Source of the DNA: Pseudomonadota bacterium
GTDB taxonomy: Bacteria > Bdellovibrionota_C > UBA2361 > OMII01
Direction: 5' to 3'
Length of the DNA stretch: 40,398 nucleotides
NCBI GenBank assembly: GCA_027485595.1
Contig: JAIXQT010000266.1
Location: forward strand, 1 to 40,398
In this document: positions 18,478 to 27,918 of the stretch, one piece after another
Layout of the letters: each line of letters opens with the position of its first letter
Position numbering within the stretch: position 1 is the first letter of the stretch
Notes under the pieces: model-generated
Database searches by the model: none
Told to the model about the DNA's origin: nothing
What the model saw: the letters and a program-made list of their open reading frames with translations, nothing else
Position numbers and translations under genes: made by a program

Positions 18478-18807
18478 ATGAGATTCGTGGCTCTCAGTGT
18501 CCTGATGTGCTTGGTGTGCGTGGTATCAGTTGCTCATGCGTCGACCGGACTTCAGGGCCATTCATCAAAGCAAAGCGGCCTAGCAGCTGAGCGGAAGCCA
18601 GACAGGCCCCTATTGGCCAAACCTCGGGGGAAGGCTGCGGCGACAGAGAAAAGGCCCAAGCTCCTCCTTGACGAACCCGCCCCCATGAACACAACTATCT
18701 CACCAACCGTCAAATCGATCACTTCGCTGACGAATGGAGACTCCCTGGTAAACCCCTGGTTCCCCGGTCGCGGGGCCGTTGGGGTGAATGTCAAGGTAAC
18801 GTGGTAG
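18478..18807 (+). CDS. Hypothetical small secreted protein
   Basis: Signal MRFVALSVLMCLVCVVSVAHA followed by a basic, Pro-rich mature region. Confidence 0.5.
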   Translation: MRFVALSVLMCLVCVVSVAHASTGLQGHSSKQSGLAAERKPDRPLLAKPRGKAAATEKRPKLLLDEPAPMNTTISPTVKSITSLTNGDSLVNPWFPGRGAVGVNVKVTW

Positions 18808-18877
18808 GATGCTGAATCGAACGAGCCCATCCTAACTCTGGACTCTTTTCCTCACCTCAACGACACTGGGCAGCTAT

Positions 18878-20722
18878 ATGTCGCTACCCGCCGTCGATAC
18901 ACTCTCTGCAACCCTCAAGAACACCTTCGGCTACGCCTCGTTCCGTCCTTTGCAACGGGAGATCATGGAGGAGACGCTCGCGGGGCGAGACGTACTGGCG
19001 CTCCTTCCTACAGGCGGAGGCAAATCGCTCTGCTACCAACTTCCAGCGATCGTCCGAGCGGGATTAACGGTTGTTATCTCCCCCCTTATCGCGCTCATGA
19101 AGGACCAGGTCGATAGCCTCCTTCAAAACGGGGTAAAGGCAGCCTACCTCAACTCATCACTGACGGACGACGAGTCGAAAGACACGTGGCGACAGCTTTT
19201 CCGAGGGGAGATCAAGGTGCTCTATCTCTCTCCGGAACGCCTTCTTGTCGAAGGCATGCTCGACACCTTAGAGCAACTTAAACTTGAGTTTGTCGCAGTG
19301 GATGAAGCGCACTGTATATCTTCGTGGGGACACGATTTCAGACCTGAGTATCGGGCACTCAAAGCTGTGCGCGCCCGATTCCCACACGTGCCGATGCTCG
19401 GGCTCACAGCTTCCGCTACCGAGCGGGTTCGCCACGATATCGTTGAGATGCTTGAGCTCAAAAACCCGCGAACCTTCGTGGCGAGCTTCAATCGACCGAA
19501 CCTCTCCTATCGAATCGTCCCCCGCCTCTCTCCAATCAAACAGATCCTTGAGATCCTAGAGGGCTACCGAGATGAGTCGGGCATCATTTACTGTCTCAGT
19601 CGCGCGCGCACCGAATCCGTCGCAGCGGACCTCGTTAAGAAGGGCATAAACGCTGAGGCGTATCACGCAGGACTCCCCGCAGAGGAGCGAAATAGACGAC
19701 AAGAGCGTTTCGTGAAGGATGAGACCCAGGTCATGGTCGCTACCATCGCGTTCGGCATGGGGATCGATAAACCCGATGTCCGCTTCGTCATTCATCACGA
19801 TCTCCCTAAAAACATCGAAAGCTACTACCAAGAAACTGGGCGAGCGGGGCGCGACGGATTACCAAGCGAGTGCGTCATGCTCTACACCTCCTCTGACGCT
19901 GCAAAGCTACGGGTCTTTATTGATCAACTGACGGATCCACTTGAGCGAGAGATCTCAAGTCGCCAACTCTCACGTCTCTTACAGTTCGCAGAAGGCTCTG
20001 AGTGTCGCCGGGTCTCGCTCCTCAATTATTTCGGAGAAGTCTACAAAGATGAGAGCGGAGAGCCAGCTCTCGTCTGCGGGGCATGCGATAACTGTCTCAC
20101 CCCCCGACAGGAGGTGGACGCTACCGAGGTGGCGCAAAAACTTATCTCCTGCGTTCTGCGAATCAAGAAACACAGCGGCTTCTCCGTTGGACTGAATCAC
20201 ATCGTTGACGTCCTGCTTGGCGCTCAGGTTGAAAAGATCAAGAAATGGGGACACGACACCCTCTCCACCTACGGAGCTGGAAAGGGAAAAACGAAGGCCG
20301 AGTGGCTCTACTTCGCCCGCGAGCTCGTGACCGCTGGCCTCCTCTCTATCAACCACGATCATTTTAACGTGGTGGACGTTACCTCGGAGGGTCTGACGGC
20401 TCTAAAAGATAAACGGACTATTCGCCTACGGGCCCCGCTGGGCACCTCGGGACTCTCGGTTGATAAACGAAAGGAGCAACGTCGACACCTGGGAGCAGTG
20501 GACTTTGACGAGGAGATCTTTACCAAGCTTCGCTCGTGGCGCGCTGGTGTGGCGAGAGAAAAGGGAATTCCCGCGTACATGGTATTTAGCGACGCAACCC
20601 TTCAAGCGGTGGCGTCCAAGAAGCCGCGAAGGTACAGCGACCTGCGTGGTGTGAGTGGTATCGGCGAGAAGAAGTTGGAGCTCTATGGGGAGGCGATCAT
20701 CGAGCTCCTTGAATCTACGTAA
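18878..20722 (+). CDS. recQ: ATP-dependent DNA helicase RecQ
   Basis: FRPLQREIMEETLAGRDVLALLPTGGGKSLCYQLPA, DEAHCISSWGHDFRPEYR, ATIAFGMGIDKPDVRFVIHHDLPKNIESYYQETGRAGRDG, CGACDNC zinc site, and a C-terminal HRDC-like region. Confidence 0.98.
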   Translation: MSLPAVDTLSATLKNTFGYASFRPLQREIMEETLAGRDVLALLPTGGGKSLCYQLPAIVRAGLTVVISPLIALMKDQVDSLLQNGVKAAYLNSSLTDDESKDTWRQLFRGEIKVLYLSPERLLVEGMLDTLEQLKLEFVAVDEAHCISSWGHDFRPEYRALKAVRARFPHVPMLGLTASATERVRHDIVEMLELKNPRTFVASFNRPNLSYRIVPRLSPIKQILEILEGYRDESGIIYCLSRARTESVAADLVKKGINAEAYHAGLPAEERNRRQERFVKDETQVMVATIAFGMGIDKPDVRFVIHHDLPKNIESYYQETGRAGRDGLPSECVMLYTSSDAAKLRVFIDQLTDPLEREISSRQLSRLLQFAEGSECRRVSLLNYFGEVYKDESGEPALVCGACDNCLTPRQEVDATEVAQKLISCVLRIKKHSGFSVGLNHIVDVLLGAQVEKIKKWGHDTLSTYGAGKGKTKAEWLYFARELVTAGLLSINHDHFNVVDVTSEGLTALKDKRTIRLRAPLGTSGLSVDKRKEQRRHLGAVDFDEEIFTKLRSWRAGVAREKGIPAYMVFSDATLQAVASKKPRRYSDLRGVSGIGEKKLELYGEAIIELLEST

Positions 20723-20863
20723 AACCCTCATAGAGGACGCGGCCAACCCTCTCATCATCAACGGCGGCGCATCGTTACCCTCGGCACGTTGGCTGGGGTT
20801 GTTTCCGTGGCACCAACACTGCACAATAGAGATAACCGCTTGAGACGCCCCCTTAGGAACACT

Positions 20864-21193
20864 ATGAGCCACCTGGTCTACAACATAACGATAGCTGTTT
20901 CAGAGGACATTCGTGATGAGTGGCTCGACTGGATGCGGGAGGTGCAGATTCCCAAGGTGCTTGAGACCGGACTTTTTACCTCCGCTCGCATGATGCGAGT
21001 GCACGCGTTCGAGCGAGATGCTCTCACATACTCCGTTCAATACCTGAGCGAGAGTCGGGAGAATTACGAGCTCTATCAACGGGAGTTTGCTCCCGCGATC
21101 GACTCCCGTCACCAGCAGCGATTTGGCGATGGAGCGACGACCTTCTCAACGGTACTTGAGGTGTTGCAGACCTTTGAGCGAGCCACACACTAG
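20864..21193 (+). CDS. DUF4286-like protein
   Basis: MSHLVYNITIAVSEDIRDEWLDWMREVQIPKVLETGLFTSARMMRV. Stop TAG lies inside the CTAGCAGGG repeat terminus. Confidence 0.82.
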   Translation: MSHLVYNITIAVSEDIRDEWLDWMREVQIPKVLETGLFTSARMMRVHAFERDALTYSVQYLSESRENYELYQREFAPAIDSRHQQRFGDGATTFSTVLEVLQTFERATH

Positions 21194-21330
21194 CAGGGTG
21201 GTGAAAAATGGTCTCGTCGTGCGTATTTTCAGGGTTTCAGCGAAACGAGGCGGAGTCGATGAAAAAACCGGACCCGACTAGGGAAGCGAGGGCGCATGCG
21301 CTTAGACACGTTGAGGATTTCTTCGCGGCA
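21190..21330 (+). repeat. Degenerate/partial family A element carrying a family B-like terminus in its apical region
   Basis: CTAGCAGGGTGGTGAAAAATGGTCTCGTCGTGCG...GCGAAACGAGGCGGAG...GAAAAAACCGGACCCGA CTAGGGAAGCGAGG...CACGTTGAGGATTTCTTCG. The right A terminus is not recognisable. Confidence 0.8.
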
Positions 21331-21398
21331 CTCTCACAACAGCACTCCCCCAGTTCGCAGCCCACGGTAGCGGCATCTTTTGAGACCTGTTCCAACGT

Positions 21399-21644
21399 TT
21401 ACTGAATTTTGAGGGTCGGAATATGCGCGATGATATCATCGTCCTGCCCCTCACACCCAACCACCTCCACGAGAACTGGAACGGTTCGTTGCCCCGAGAG
21501 GGTCATGACAAGTGCGCGGTCCGCTGGATTAATATCGAGCTTCTCGTAGACGATTCCAGCCTCATCAAGCGCTTGCTCAGCGCGAACGCAGAACGGACAT
21601 CCTTCAATACGGAGGAGTAAACGACGCTTTGGTGACATAGGCAT
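21399..21644 (-). CDS. Glutaredoxin-like protein
   Basis: LLLRIEGCPFCVRAEQALDEAGIVYEKLDI; CPFC active site and QRTVPVLVE. Confidence 0.85.
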   Translation of the reverse strand: MPMSPKRRLLLRIEGCPFCVRAEQALDEAGIVYEKLDINPADRALVMTLSGQRTVPVLVEVVGCEGQDDDIIAHIPTLKIQ

Positions 21645-21656
21645 TTCCTTATACAG

Positions 21657-22958
21657 TTACGATTTCGGCGTTATCCTGCCAAGAATCCACCACGTTGGAA
21701 CCATCGCGACAAGGGACAAAGCGGCGAAAAAGTAAAAGTACCCCGATGTAGATGGAGCTCCCACACTATCACGGAGAGGTCCGACGACGATCGCTGTAAG
21801 ACCATTCCCAAGCGCAACGGAGAGCAAATAAAAGGCGGCCATCAGCGACCGACGGGTCGTCGGAGCGCACGTATACGCGAGCTCTAGCGCCGTGATGGAT
21901 ACGATTACCTCCGCTGATGTCAGAATGAACATCGCGGTCACTTGCCACCACAGCGATGGTATTGCTCCCAGGTTAATCAGCCCTTGCGCGTAGCCCACGA
22001 TACAAAACGCGATCGCGGCGGCCACCATTCCGGTCACTATCTTCCCCCGAGTAGAGAGGACGCCCCGTCGGGTGAGCCAGGGGTAGATAAGCCAGGTGCA
22101 GACCGGGGCGAGCATAAGGATCAGGATCGGATTGAGTGCCTGCACCTGTGAGGGAAGAACTTCAAAGCCTCCCACAAAAGGTAGATGAATCTCTCTATTC
22201 ATGCGTTCCGCCTGGAATACCCATGATGAACCGGTTTGGTCAAAGAGGGCCCAAAACACCGAGAGCGCGACAAACAACAGCAGCACCCGCACAGTTGCTA
22301 GTCGATGCTCGGTGTCGGACAGTTCACGAAGGTACTCCCTCCACGGCGTCGGTGGTTGAACCACGTAGAGTCTCCGGCCCTTCCAGAAAATGAAGGTCGC
22401 TACCGCCATCAGCATCCCCGGCACACCGAACGCAACATTCGGCCCGTACCACTCAAGCAGGAGCGGGGTCATGAGTGTCGAGACGAAGGCGCCAAGATTA
22501 ATCGCGATGTAAAACAGGCTAAATCCCTCGGAACGGTGGACCGCGTTTCCCGAGTTATATTGGTCACCGAGGTGTGCGGAGACACACGGCTTAATACCGC
22601 CGGAACCGAGGGCGATAAGGGTGAGGCCAATACCGAGCCCAAGTCTTGTCTCATCGATCGCGAGCGCGAGATGCCCGAGGCAGTACACAAGTGAGAGCGT
22701 GATAATCGTTCTGTATTTGCCCCACACAGCGTCGGCAATGATCGCTCCAACCAGCGGCACTACATAGTTCATCATGCCGAAGATGTGATACCAGAATGTC
22801 GCGTCTTCCTCAGTCATGCCGCGTGAAGCACCGGAAGAATCAACAAGGTAGGTTGTCATAAAAACAACCAAGATCGCTCTCATGCCGTAGTAGCTAAAGC
22901 GCTCAGCTGCCTCATTTCCGATAATGTAGGGGAGCCCCCTCGGATGCTTCGTTATCAT
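21657..22958 (-). CDS. POT/PTR-family peptide MFS transporter
   Basis: GLPYIIGNEAAERFSYYGMRAILVVFMTTYL (ExxERFxYYG), GSGGIKPCVSAHLGDQY, FSLFYIAINLGAF; multiple TM segments. Confidence 0.95.
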   Translation of the reverse strand: MITKHPRGLPYIIGNEAAERFSYYGMRAILVVFMTTYLVDSSGASRGMTEEDATFWYHIFGMMNYVVPLVGAIIADAVWGKYRTIITLSLVYCLGHLALAIDETRLGLGIGLTLIALGSGGIKPCVSAHLGDQYNSGNAVHRSEGFSLFYIAINLGAFVSTLMTPLLLEWYGPNVAFGVPGMLMAVATFIFWKGRRLYVVQPPTPWREYLRELSDTEHRLATVRVLLLFVALSVFWALFDQTGSSWVFQAERMNREIHLPFVGGFEVLPSQVQALNPILILMLAPVCTWLIYPWLTRRGVLSTRGKIVTGMVAAAIAFCIVGYAQGLINLGAIPSLWWQVTAMFILTSAEVIVSITALELAYTCAPTTRRSLMAAFYLLSVALGNGLTAIVVGPLRDSVGAPSTSGYFYFFAALSLVAMVPTWWILGRITPKS

Positions 22959-23163
22959 GTGACCGGAGTGTATCGTGGACGGAAGGTAAGAGACAGTGGC
23001 CTCAAGGAACGGAGCGCCCAACACACAACATTCGGCAGCATTCCCGCCATATGTCCCCTTGCTCTCTCCAGAACGGATAGAGCGGCCGATTCAGATATTC
23101 GCTGAATCTCAGATCTATCCTCGAAGAACTCTGCTACGATCAATTGGGAAGGAGCCGCTCCGT

Positions 23164-23709
23164 ATGAACACCCTGCAAGCCCCGGTTATCATCTCCACGC
23201 TGGATGAGGCACGCCTACCGCCCTACAAATCTCTTCGTCTAAGGGCTCTAAAAGATCACCCGGACGCTTTCTTGGAAACACCGGAATCATTCGCGGCTCG
23301 CTCCGTCGAGAGCATTAACGAGCGGATGCGAGAGTCTCAAGCGCGTGGAGGTTTTACCCTCGTCGCTGAGGTATCTGGACGAGGTCTCGTCGGAACCGCG
23401 TCGCTCGCGGTGGGATCGACCCCCAAGGACTCCCATCGGGGGCTCGTGTGGGGCGTCTATGTGGCACCAGAGGCACGCGGCTTGGGAATCGGACAACTCC
23501 TCTTGAGAGAGCTGATCGACCGCTCTGCGCATAATTCGACGTTGCGCAACCTTCACCTTGCCGTCGTGCAATCGAACGACCGGGCGCGGAGACTCTACAC
23601 ATCCCTGGGATTTAGAGAATATGGGCTGGATCTCGACGCGCTCTACGTTAACGGGGAGTTCCTGAGCGAGGTGCTTATGGCCAGAAATCTCCGCTCAACA
23701 GAGGTGTAA
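23164..23709 (+). CDS. GNAT-family N-acetyltransferase
   Basis: VWGVYVAPEARGLGIGQLLLRELIDRS (acetyl-CoA loop) and NDRARRLYTSLGFREYG. Confidence 0.95.
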   Translation: MNTLQAPVIISTLDEARLPPYKSLRLRALKDHPDAFLETPESFAARSVESINERMRESQARGGFTLVAEVSGRGLVGTASLAVGSTPKDSHRGLVWGVYVAPEARGLGIGQLLLRELIDRSAHNSTLRNLHLAVVQSNDRARRLYTSLGFREYGLDLDALYVNGEFLSEVLMARNLRSTEV

Positions 23710-23757
23710 CGGTTGATATATCGAAGCTTATCTCTGAACGGGACGACGAGTACTCTC

Positions 23758-24417
23758 TTACAAGAGCGTGTCCACCGAATGACCCTCTCCGTGTGCCCAT
23801 GCGAACTTCATCAACAGGTTCGTGGAACGTTCACGTTCACGCTCTACAATACACTCAGGCAAACTAGAGGACCGGTGCGACCATCCATCGATCTCGACCC
23901 CCTTGAGTTGCAAGCGGCGAAACCCTCCGGCCTCTCCGGACATCTCTTTTTGGATCACCCCTACTAGCGCAATCAGCCCTCGGTTGTGATTAAAAAAATC
24001 GGCTATAGTGCGCTTGGCGAGCGGGGTTCGAACCGAGCATAAAGAGTGACTCTCCAACCCGCCCCGGCTCCTCGCCTCGCCTCGAATGGCGAGTAGCGCG
24101 TTTTCAAGGGAGCTATCACACAAGGCCAGCGAGAGGGATTCTCCCGCGATCGACATCACCGCCATCGCCCCATCGGAGAAGACGGCTTTGTAAAAATATA
24201 GGCGCCTTGTATCAGTTGAATAACTGACTGGACCAAGCGGAGTGTTGGGCTCAAGAATGAAGAGTGAGAGATCGGTTGTTCCAGGCCTGGCCGAGAACCC
24301 CTCTGGTCGCGGAAGCCGCAGAGAGCATAAAGAATCCCAAGCATGCTGCAGTGACGCCCCTAGAGGCTTTCTAACATGGATAGAATCCCCTATGGGGGCT
24401 ACGTCCCTCTTGATCAT
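23758..24417 (-). CDS. Hypothetical protein
   Basis: 219-aa ORF with coherent composition; no recognised family. Confidence 0.55.
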   Translation of the reverse strand: MIKRDVAPIGDSIHVRKPLGASLQHAWDSLCSLRLPRPEGFSARPGTTDLSLFILEPNTPLGPVSYSTDTRRLYFYKAVFSDGAMAVMSIAGESLSLALCDSSLENALLAIRGEARSRGGLESHSLCSVRTPLAKRTIADFFNHNRGLIALVGVIQKEMSGEAGGFRRLQLKGVEIDGWSHRSSSLPECIVERERERSTNLLMKFAWAHGEGHSVDTLL

Positions 24418-24477
24418 TCCAACACTCTAAGCGTGTGTTGTTGACAAATAAAGTAAAAAAAAGAGCCCCTCACCGAC

Positions 24478-24609
24478 TCATAAGAACAGATTCAGACTCC
24501 AAAGAGCGCCTCCGGAACGCTCCTGCGCCGCTGGCGCTGCTTTGAGCACGTTGAGCGGGTAGCGCATGATGTCAACGGTCGTCAGGGACGCTAGCCCGGC
24601 CTGGAGCAT
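24478..24609 (-). CDS. Candidate 43-aa small ORF MLQAGLASLTTVDIMRYPLNVLKAAPAAQERSGGALWSLNLFL
   Basis: Open reading frame in the gap of about 250 nt downstream of rpiA; no convincing Shine-Dalgarno site; followed by an 8-T run on the minus strand. Confidence 0.22.
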   Translation of the reverse strand: MLQAGLASLTTVDIMRYPLNVLKAAPAAQERSGGALWSLNLFL

Positions 24610-24649
24610 ACGTGGCTACGATAGATCGAGATGAGAAAAAACTATTTGA

Positions 24650-24669
24650 AAGTATCACCACCCTGCTAG
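24650..24669 (-). repeat. Solo family A terminus (CACCACCCTGCTAG)
   Basis: AGTATCACCACCCTGCTAG; no second terminus recognised nearby. Confidence 0.6.
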
Positions 24670-25328
24670 AACGAATGCACACCGCTTGAGCTCGCGACGA
24701 GCACCTCGGTTGCATAGTTTATGAAGAGTCCGCTGTCCACGACCCCAATAATCGATTTGACCTCGCCCTCTAATCTCTCTGTAACGCTCGTGAACATCGC
24801 GTCGAGGATGATGTTTCCGCGCTCTGTAATGACCGGCCCATGTTTTCCCGTGCCGACCCGAATAACTACTTCAGCCGCGCCGAGAGATTTCAGTCCCTCC
24901 TCCGCGAGCGAGATCGCCTCTGGCACAACCTCCACGGGGATAGCGCACCCCACTCCAAGCTGATCAACTACCTTGGTCTCATCCACGATCAGAACAAATT
25001 TCTTGCAGCGCTTGGCGAGTATCTTCTCTTGGAGCATCGCGCCTCCCTTTCCCTTGATCGCCCAACGACTCGTGTTGACCTGGTCAGCACCGTCAAATCC
25101 CCATGAGAGGTGGCCTCGGTACCCGGGGTACATGACGATAAATCCGAGCTCTTGGCACCGCCACGCGCTCTGATAGGAGGTAGGCACCACGGTAATGCGG
25201 AGGTTCTCAGACTTAACGCGTTTGCCGATCTCGGTGAGTGCCGCGTCCACCGTGGTACCGGTGCCAACGCCGATGACATCTCCATCCTTAACTCTCTTAG
25301 CTATCTCTTTGGCGACGATCTCTTTCAT
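24666..25328 (-). CDS. rpiA: Ribose-5-phosphate isomerase A
   Basis: VIGVGTGTTVDAAL, VVPTSYQSA, SWGFDGADQVNTSRWAIKGKGGAMLQEKILAK, VDETKVVDQLG, IPVEVVPEA. Confidence 0.96.
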   Translation of the reverse strand: MKEIVAKEIAKRVKDGDVIGVGTGTTVDAALTEIGKRVKSENLRITVVPTSYQSAWRCQELGFIVMYPGYRGHLSWGFDGADQVNTSRWAIKGKGGAMLQEKILAKRCKKFVLIVDETKVVDQLGVGCAIPVEVVPEAISLAEEGLKSLGAAEVVIRVGTGKHGPVITERGNIILDAMFTSVTERLEGEVKSIIGVVDSGLFINYATEVLVASSSGVHSF

Positions 25329-25373
25329 TTTCTAACCCTACAACCCATCAGCACAAAAGCAAAAGCCCCCTCC

Positions 25374-26423
25374 TCAACGCGCGGAGCTTGTATGGCTCGT
25401 CTTCGTTGTCCGATAGATAGTCCGCGCTCGTGGGGCGAGTTGAAGAGCCTCAACCAGGCCTGTGATTGAGCTTCGCTCGCGCAAGAATACACCCGCGATT
25501 ACCACAAGGTTTCTCACGACTACGCCGCAGAGCAACGACAGCAGGCCGCAGGAGAGGTCCCAGTTGTTACATTGCAAAAGAAATCGGTTTCTGACACTCA
25601 AACGGTTCAAGATACATGGGAGATCTGATCGTCTCTCGGGGGTAACCACCCGAACATGTGTCGCTGTCGCGGTAGGCGTGTAGACACATCGCCACCCCAT
25701 GCGACCAGCTCGCCACGACAGGTCGGCGTCCTCCCGGTACGCGAAGAAGGCCTCATCAAAGAGGCGAATGCGTGTTTCCGCCCCATCCTTAAGCTGCGGG
25801 TAGAGTCTCCATACCGGCTCATCGGAGACCCGTTCTGAAAGCGCAAGCGCCGAGATACACTCACTCGATATCAGAAGACACGCCCCAGTCGCGCCAAAAA
25901 CCTCTTCTAATCGCTCGTATGCGCCCCTATCAACCTCCCCACTCCCTCTATCAAAATGTCTCACGGTTGGGGTCAATAACATCCCCGCGGCATCGATCGT
26001 CTTTGACGCGAGTGGAGAGAGATCCTCAGCGGCCCTCATGAGTTTGGGGGTCACAATACCTCGCTTTGCTTCGCTCGAGAGCGCCTTCACCATCTCCTCA
26101 AGACAGTTCGGTGAGAGCCCAACATCCGGATTAAGGATCAGCATCGCGTCAAAACCACCCTCGATGCACCGCGCGGCACCCTGATTATGAGCGCCACAGA
26201 AGCCCAAGTTAGCGGCGTTCCGGTGAAACTCAATCCCGGGATCACCGACCAACGCCTCTACGCGGCTTGCAGTATCATCAGAGGAAGCGTTATCGGTGAC
26301 TCGAATAATGAGATCCACACCAAGCGTAAATCCCTGTTGCCCGCGCGCATGGGCAATACAACGCTCGATAGTGTCAGCGCTATTCCAAGTAACGATATGG
26401 ATGAGAACTCTTCGCTTCGTCAT
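25374..26423 (-). CDS. Family 2 glycosyltransferase
   Basis: VLIHIVTWNSADTIERCI, VTDNASSDDTASRVEAL, NLGFCGAHNQGAARCIEGGFDAMLILNPDVGLSPNCLEEMV. Confidence 0.94.
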   Translation of the reverse strand: MTKRRVLIHIVTWNSADTIERCIAHARGQQGFTLGVDLIIRVTDNASSDDTASRVEALVGDPGIEFHRNAANLGFCGAHNQGAARCIEGGFDAMLILNPDVGLSPNCLEEMVKALSSEAKRGIVTPKLMRAAEDLSPLASKTIDAAGMLLTPTVRHFDRGSGEVDRGAYERLEEVFGATGACLLISSECISALALSERVSDEPVWRLYPQLKDGAETRIRLFDEAFFAYREDADLSWRAGRMGWRCVYTPTATATHVRVVTPERRSDLPCILNRLSVRNRFLLQCNNWDLSCGLLSLLCGVVVRNLVVIAGVFLRERSSITGLVEALQLAPRARTIYRTTKTSHTSSAR

Positions 26424-26468
26424 ACCTATCAGGCGGTCTCTCCCGCTCTCCCCTGTTCGCCTGTCTGC

Positions 26469-27758
26469 TTATGGGGCTGAAACGCCACGCTCACGAAGGA
26501 TCGCATCGAAGATTCGAGAGAACTCCTCTAATCCAGGCTGCGTTACGAGCTTTCCATTGACCCACACGGAGGGAGTTCCCTGTAGTCCGGCCGCGGATCC
26601 CGCCCGAATGTCCCTGAGAATCACCTCACGATACCGACCGGATTCCATGCATTCCCGGATAGCTACGTCGTCGAGACCGAGCTCTTTTGACCCGTCGTTC
26701 ACAAGGCTCTCACGCTTGAGCTCTCCCTTATCGGCATCACGAAGGAAGAGGATAGTGTTGGCCTCCCAGAACTTACCCTGCTCGCCCGCGCACCGAGAGT
26801 ACACCGCGGCATCGCAGGCGAACTCATGAAGGTCGTGCTGCATCTCCGGATTGCACGACCTGTCGAGGGGATAGTTCTTAAAAACGAAGTGATACTTTCC
26901 TTGATACCGATCGAGAAGCTCCTTCATGAGGTCGTGCATCCGCTTGCAGGCGGGACACTCGTAATCAGCGAACTCAACTATCTGGATCGGGGCGCCCGGG
27001 TCTCCAAGTGCGTAATCCCCGAAAGCTCCCTTACCTGTATCGAGGACAAAGGTTGTCAACGGAGACCTCTCCCACTCTTCGACGGGATCTCCCTCAACCA
27101 TCTCCTCGGCGGCATACGATTGATAGAGCACCTCCGGCATTATTGCGCTCGCAACACCACTGAGAAGGACAAGGAGGGCAACCCCGCGGAGGCGCCACGG
27201 CCTAATCGACTCTGGAGCAGTAGCTAAACCGAGCGCGACGCCGAGGAGACGCACGCCTTCCTGAACACCTGTGGCGAGCCCCTCAACGAGCCGCCCTCGC
27301 CATCCCGACCGCCAGACCACTCCCACTATAAGGAAGTTGACCAGGTAGGTTCCAATACACATCAGACACAGCGCTCCGATGATGAACTCTGAGATGCCGA
27401 ACAGAACGATAGAGAGCGACGAGGCGACAAACGAGATCAGGAGAGCTATCGCGGACCATGTCCGCAAGGAGAGAGTTCGACCGGCTCTCGAGGCCGCGAG
27501 CGACGCGATAAGCAGAACTGAATAGAGAAAGAGTCCGTACGATGCGATAGGCAAGCCGAACAACACGGACCACTCGCTGGTGTTTACGGCCTCGCAGTTG
27601 ATGTGCGCGTTAAGATGGCAGAAGCTCGGTCCAGCCGCGAAACCATGAGAGTACACAACATGCTGGTCGAGAGAGATATACGACAACACGAGCCCCACGA
27701 CGCTGAGAACGATCGTGATAACGCGAGCCTTTTGTGTGCCGAAAATCTCTGCTGCCAT
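26469..27758 (-). CDS. Vitamin K epoxide reductase (VKOR) domain fused to DsbA/thioredoxin-like domain
   Basis: CHLNAHINCEAVNTSEWSVLFGLPIASYGLFLYS and ALCLMCIGTYLVNF (VKOR CxxC), then IQIVEFADYECPACKRMHDLMKELLDRYQGKYHFVFKNYPL (CPAC). Start at 27758 is supported by the terminator at 27869-27892. Confidence 0.93.
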   Translation of the reverse strand: MAAEIFGTQKARVITIVLSVVGLVLSYISLDQHVVYSHGFAAGPSFCHLNAHINCEAVNTSEWSVLFGLPIASYGLFLYSVLLIASLAASRAGRTLSLRTWSAIALLISFVASSLSIVLFGISEFIIGALCLMCIGTYLVNFLIVGVVWRSGWRGRLVEGLATGVQEGVRLLGVALGLATAPESIRPWRLRGVALLVLLSGVASAIMPEVLYQSYAAEEMVEGDPVEEWERSPLTTFVLDTGKGAFGDYALGDPGAPIQIVEFADYECPACKRMHDLMKELLDRYQGKYHFVFKNYPLDRSCNPEMQHDLHEFACDAAVYSRCAGEQGKFWEANTILFLRDADKGELKRESLVNDGSKELGLDDVAIRECMESGRYREVILRDIRAGSAAGLQGTPSVWVNGKLVTQPGLEEFSRIFDAILRERGVSAP

Positions 27759-27868
27759 AAATAACTTGTTTCCCTGGTGGGGTTTGTTATAGCAGGGTTT
27801 TACCCTCTTCGCACCGTGGCGGCCACAGGTATCACTGATTCCACGGTCACAGGACCTGACGCCAATAA

Positions 27869-27892
27869 AAACGGCGACCGAGGTCGCCGTTT
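27869..27892 (-). terminator. Strong Rho-independent terminator for the 28230-to-27919 transcript
   Basis: Perfect 11-bp stem AAACGGCGACC-TC-GGTCGCCGTTT followed on the minus strand by a TTATT tract (GTTTTTATTGG). Confidence 0.85.
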
Positions 27893-27918
27893 GTAACAAT
27901 ATAGAATAGTCGAAGAGA

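Noticed and set aside
24010-24070. tRNA-like T-arm motif (GGTTCGAACC)
   Set aside because: The stem around the motif does not pair as a T-arm, no acceptor or anticodon arms are found, and it lies inside a coherent minus-strand CDS (SVRTPLAKR).
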